This document shows positions 62,613 through 64,000 of a stretch of DNA of 64,000 nucleotides, piece after piece. The position numbers and the translations under genes were made by a program. Each line of letters begins with the position of its first letter. Position 1 is the first letter of the stretch. The stretch comes from Alphaproteobacteria bacterium (GTDB lineage Bacteria; Pseudomonadota; Alphaproteobacteria; Sphingomonadales; Sphingomonadaceae), in contig JAFANP010000006.1 in NCBI GenBank assembly GCA_019232625.1, positions 62,001 through 126,000 of the forward strand. The letters run 5' to 3'. Below the pieces are notes generated by a model. That model had not been told where the DNA came from, did no database searches, and saw only the letters and a program-made list of their open reading frames with translations.

Positions 62613-62823
62613 CTCGCATCCTTGCTGCGATTGGGAGCGCCGCGGCCCGCTATGGAGGCGGCACGGCTAAGCCTTGGTGAAGGCGAAGGGTTAATGGCCG
62701 GTTGACCATGCGCATTCCGGCGCTTCGGCAGGCCGGACCGCCGCAACTCGCCTCTCGCGGGCTCGACTCGACTCGCGCCGCTGTGATTAAGACGCCCCCG
62801 CAACGAGGCGGGCGGGGTCTTGA

Positions 62824-63483
62824 ATGGCGCGGGAACGCACCTATCTATTTGAAATGCAAAAACTAATCCGTTTCGCGGCGCTTGCGCTGGCGGCTTTGTT
62901 TGCGTCCCCGACCCATGCTTCCACCCTGCCGGACGGTCAGAACAAGGCGGATTATCTCGCCTGGCTGGCGCGGGATCCCGGCGCCCGGGCGGAGGTGCTG
63001 TCGTTCAAATCCTATCTCGAGGCGGCGCGCGTCGCCGACGTCGTTCCGACCTGGGAGCTGGTGCGAACCGCCAGCATGTGGCGCGAATGCGACGGCCCGC
63101 GTTTCGAGGTCGCGCCGGCGGCGGAGTGGCCGCATATCGCGACCACCCTCGCCTTCGTGCGCAACCATGTCGAGCCGGTGATCGGCGGGGTCGAGGTGGT
63201 CTCCGGCTTCCGCGACGAGGGGCTCAACAAATGCGCCCACGGCGCCCCGCAGAGCGCCCACCGCCACTTCTTCGCGATCGACATGGTTCCGACCGGCGAG
63301 GTCAGCCGGGCGGGCCTGATGAAGAGCCTTTGCAAGATCCACGATTTTCGCGGCGAGCAATATAATATCGGCCTCGGTTTCTATTCCGGCGTCCGCTTCC
63401 ACGTCGACTCGCAGAAGTTCCGCCGCTGGGGCGCGGACGGCAAGGGCGCTTCGAGCCCGTGCAATACGGGCGTGTTCGGCTAG
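62824..63483 (+). CDS. M15-type D-Ala-D-Ala carboxypeptidase-like protein
   Basis: A 219-residue exported protein. The start is ATG 62824 or ATG 62854 (MQKLIRFAALALAALFASP, a cleaner signal peptide, but no RBS is evident). The zinc-site motifs SAHRHFFAIDM and a final HVD (VRFHVDS) fit the M15/VanY fold, whose members trim peptidoglycan. Four Cys in the mature part may form disulfides. It is divergent from the TadG-like gene; the 211-bp gap shows no other gene. Confidence 0.82.
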   Translation: MARERTYLFEMQKLIRFAALALAALFASPTHASTLPDGQNKADYLAWLARDPGARAEVLSFKSYLEAARVADVVPTWELVRTASMWRECDGPRFEVAPAAEWPHIATTLAFVRNHVEPVIGGVEVVSGFRDEGLNKCAHGAPQSAHRHFFAIDMVPTGEVSRAGLMKSLCKIHDFRGEQYNIGLGFYSGVRFHVDSQKFRRWGADGKGASSPCNTGVFG

Positions 63484-64000
63484 CGTCCCTTCTCCTGCCC
63501 GGCCGCCTGCGGGTGATGCGGGGTCAGCACCAGCGTGCGGCCCTCCACCCGCCACGAGGCTAGCTTCGTGAGGAAGTTCATGCCGATCACGTCCATGTCT
63601 CCGAAGGCGGGCGAGATCACCACCTTCAGCCGGCGCGCAACGGTATTGCCGACGCGAAGCTCTCCGACCGTGCCGGTTCGCGCCTGGGCGAGCCCGTTGG
63701 CCGTCTTCAGCACGACCGGCACCAGGCTGTGCTCCGGCTCGATGGACGCGGCGCCGGCCGTCCGCTCCGAAAGCGCGGTCACCGTGGCGCCGCTGTCGAT
63801 CAGCATCCGGCGCTTGACGCCGTTGACGGTCACGTCGGCCCAGAAATGGCCGTCCGAGGCCATCCGGATCCGCACCTCCTTGCCGACCACTTCCTGCCGG
63901 TCGAGCCCGAGCCGCTCGCTGAGGCCCGCAAGGTGGGGCTCATAAGGCGCCTGCCGCATCAGCAGGAAGAGCGACAAGGCGAGCAACCCGGCGGTTAAGG
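63480..64000 (-). CDS. Retropepsin-like aspartic protease (TIGR02281 type), partial
   Basis: The frame is open to the window end, so the start is missing; about 173 residues are visible. A hydrophobic segment (LLALSLFLLM) near the edge is likely a membrane anchor, followed by the protease fold with active-site loop RRMLIDSGATVTALS and the flap/strand MDVIGMNFLTKLASWRVEGR. Such single-domain proteases work as dimers. Its stop overlaps the end of the convergent M15 gene by 4 bases. Confidence 0.85.
   Translation of the reverse strand, partial: LTAGLLALSLFLLMRQAPYEPHLAGLSERLGLDRQEVVGKEVRIRMASDGHFWADVTVNGVKRRMLIDSGATVTALSERTAGAASIEPEHSLVPVVLKTANGLAQARTGTVGELRVGNTVARRLKVVISPAFGDMDVIGMNFLTKLASWRVEGRTLVLTPHHPQAAGQEKGR

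Noticed and set aside
60808-62619. A fused TadE protein of about 800 residues
   Set aside because: The upstream part is an out-of-frame copy of the TadG-like gene; the TadE motif begins just after GTG 60807.
1-64000. CRISPR arrays, rRNA genes, prophage or IS transposase genes
   Set aside because: No regularly spaced direct repeats, rRNA-like sequence, phage structural genes or transposase motifs were seen.

Overview
The window is GC-rich chromosomal DNA from an alphaproteobacterium, most likely a member of the Sphingomonadales. Pointers are the two large TonB-dependent receptors, the NodT-type outer-membrane lipoprotein, the PHA-system small protein, a TadE/TadG-type pilin operon, short sphingomonad-like helical proteins and dense GC-rich inverted repeats between genes. 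The genus is an inference from protein character, not from a marker gene.

Left part (1-5.5 kb): the end of a bacteriocin-type ABC exporter, an unrecognised 318-residue protein, a 60-residue Cys/Lys/Ser-rich peptide with a double-glycine-like leader, and a DsbA-like thiol oxidoreductase lipoprotein. Together they look like a small secreted-peptide locus. A Wzx/MATE-type flippase follows on the other strand.

Centre-left (5.6-25.1 kb), the most striking part: a run of ten genes on the minus strand with an apparent promoter near 23.0 kb. It starts with a 64-residue precursor peptide whose leader end (VPETGAS) and core (SCSC) resemble thiopeptides such as lactazole. There follow a LanB-type dehydratase, a first LanB C-terminal (SpaB_C-like) protein, a leader-binding partner protein, a YcaO cyclodehydratase, a SagB-type azoline dehydrogenase and a second SpaB_C protein. 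This is a nearly complete thiopeptide/pyritide enzyme set. The operon then runs on into a stand-alone NRPS A-T didomain (leucine-type code), a cytochrome P450 and a C-A-T-TE NRPS (glycine-type code, thioesterase with Cys in the nucleophile position). The layout suggests a hybrid RiPP-NRPS pathway, or two pathways sharing one operon. A PAS/LuxR regulator sits just upstream.

Centre (25.2-36.3 kb): a stress-type group (zinc alcohol dehydrogenase, small membrane protein, DJ-1/PfpI protein, K+-channel-like protein), then a CecR-YbhGFSR-like ABC-2 efflux operon with its own TolC-type lipoprotein. An 18-bp perfect palindrome upstream of the TetR gene is a clear operator candidate.

Pho island (36.3-52.7 kb): porin, then phoR-pstSCAB-phoU-phoB, then a CYTH/CHAD polyphosphate-type protein, an orphan GspE-like ATPase, a TonB-dependent receptor and a second, divergent phoU-phoB pair. 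Pho-box-like 11-bp direct repeats precede pstS, the CHAD gene, the ATPase gene and the second phoU. This suggests a phosphate-starvation regulon that includes non-transport members and a duplicated regulator.

Right part (52.7-64 kb): a NUDIX remnant, a tRNA-Pro(CGG), several small conserved proteins, a ferredoxin-NADP reductase, a second TonB receptor, a three-gene TadE/TadG-like operon, an M15-type peptidase and the start of a retropepsin-like protease cut by the window edge. All assignments come from reading the sequence; no database search was run.
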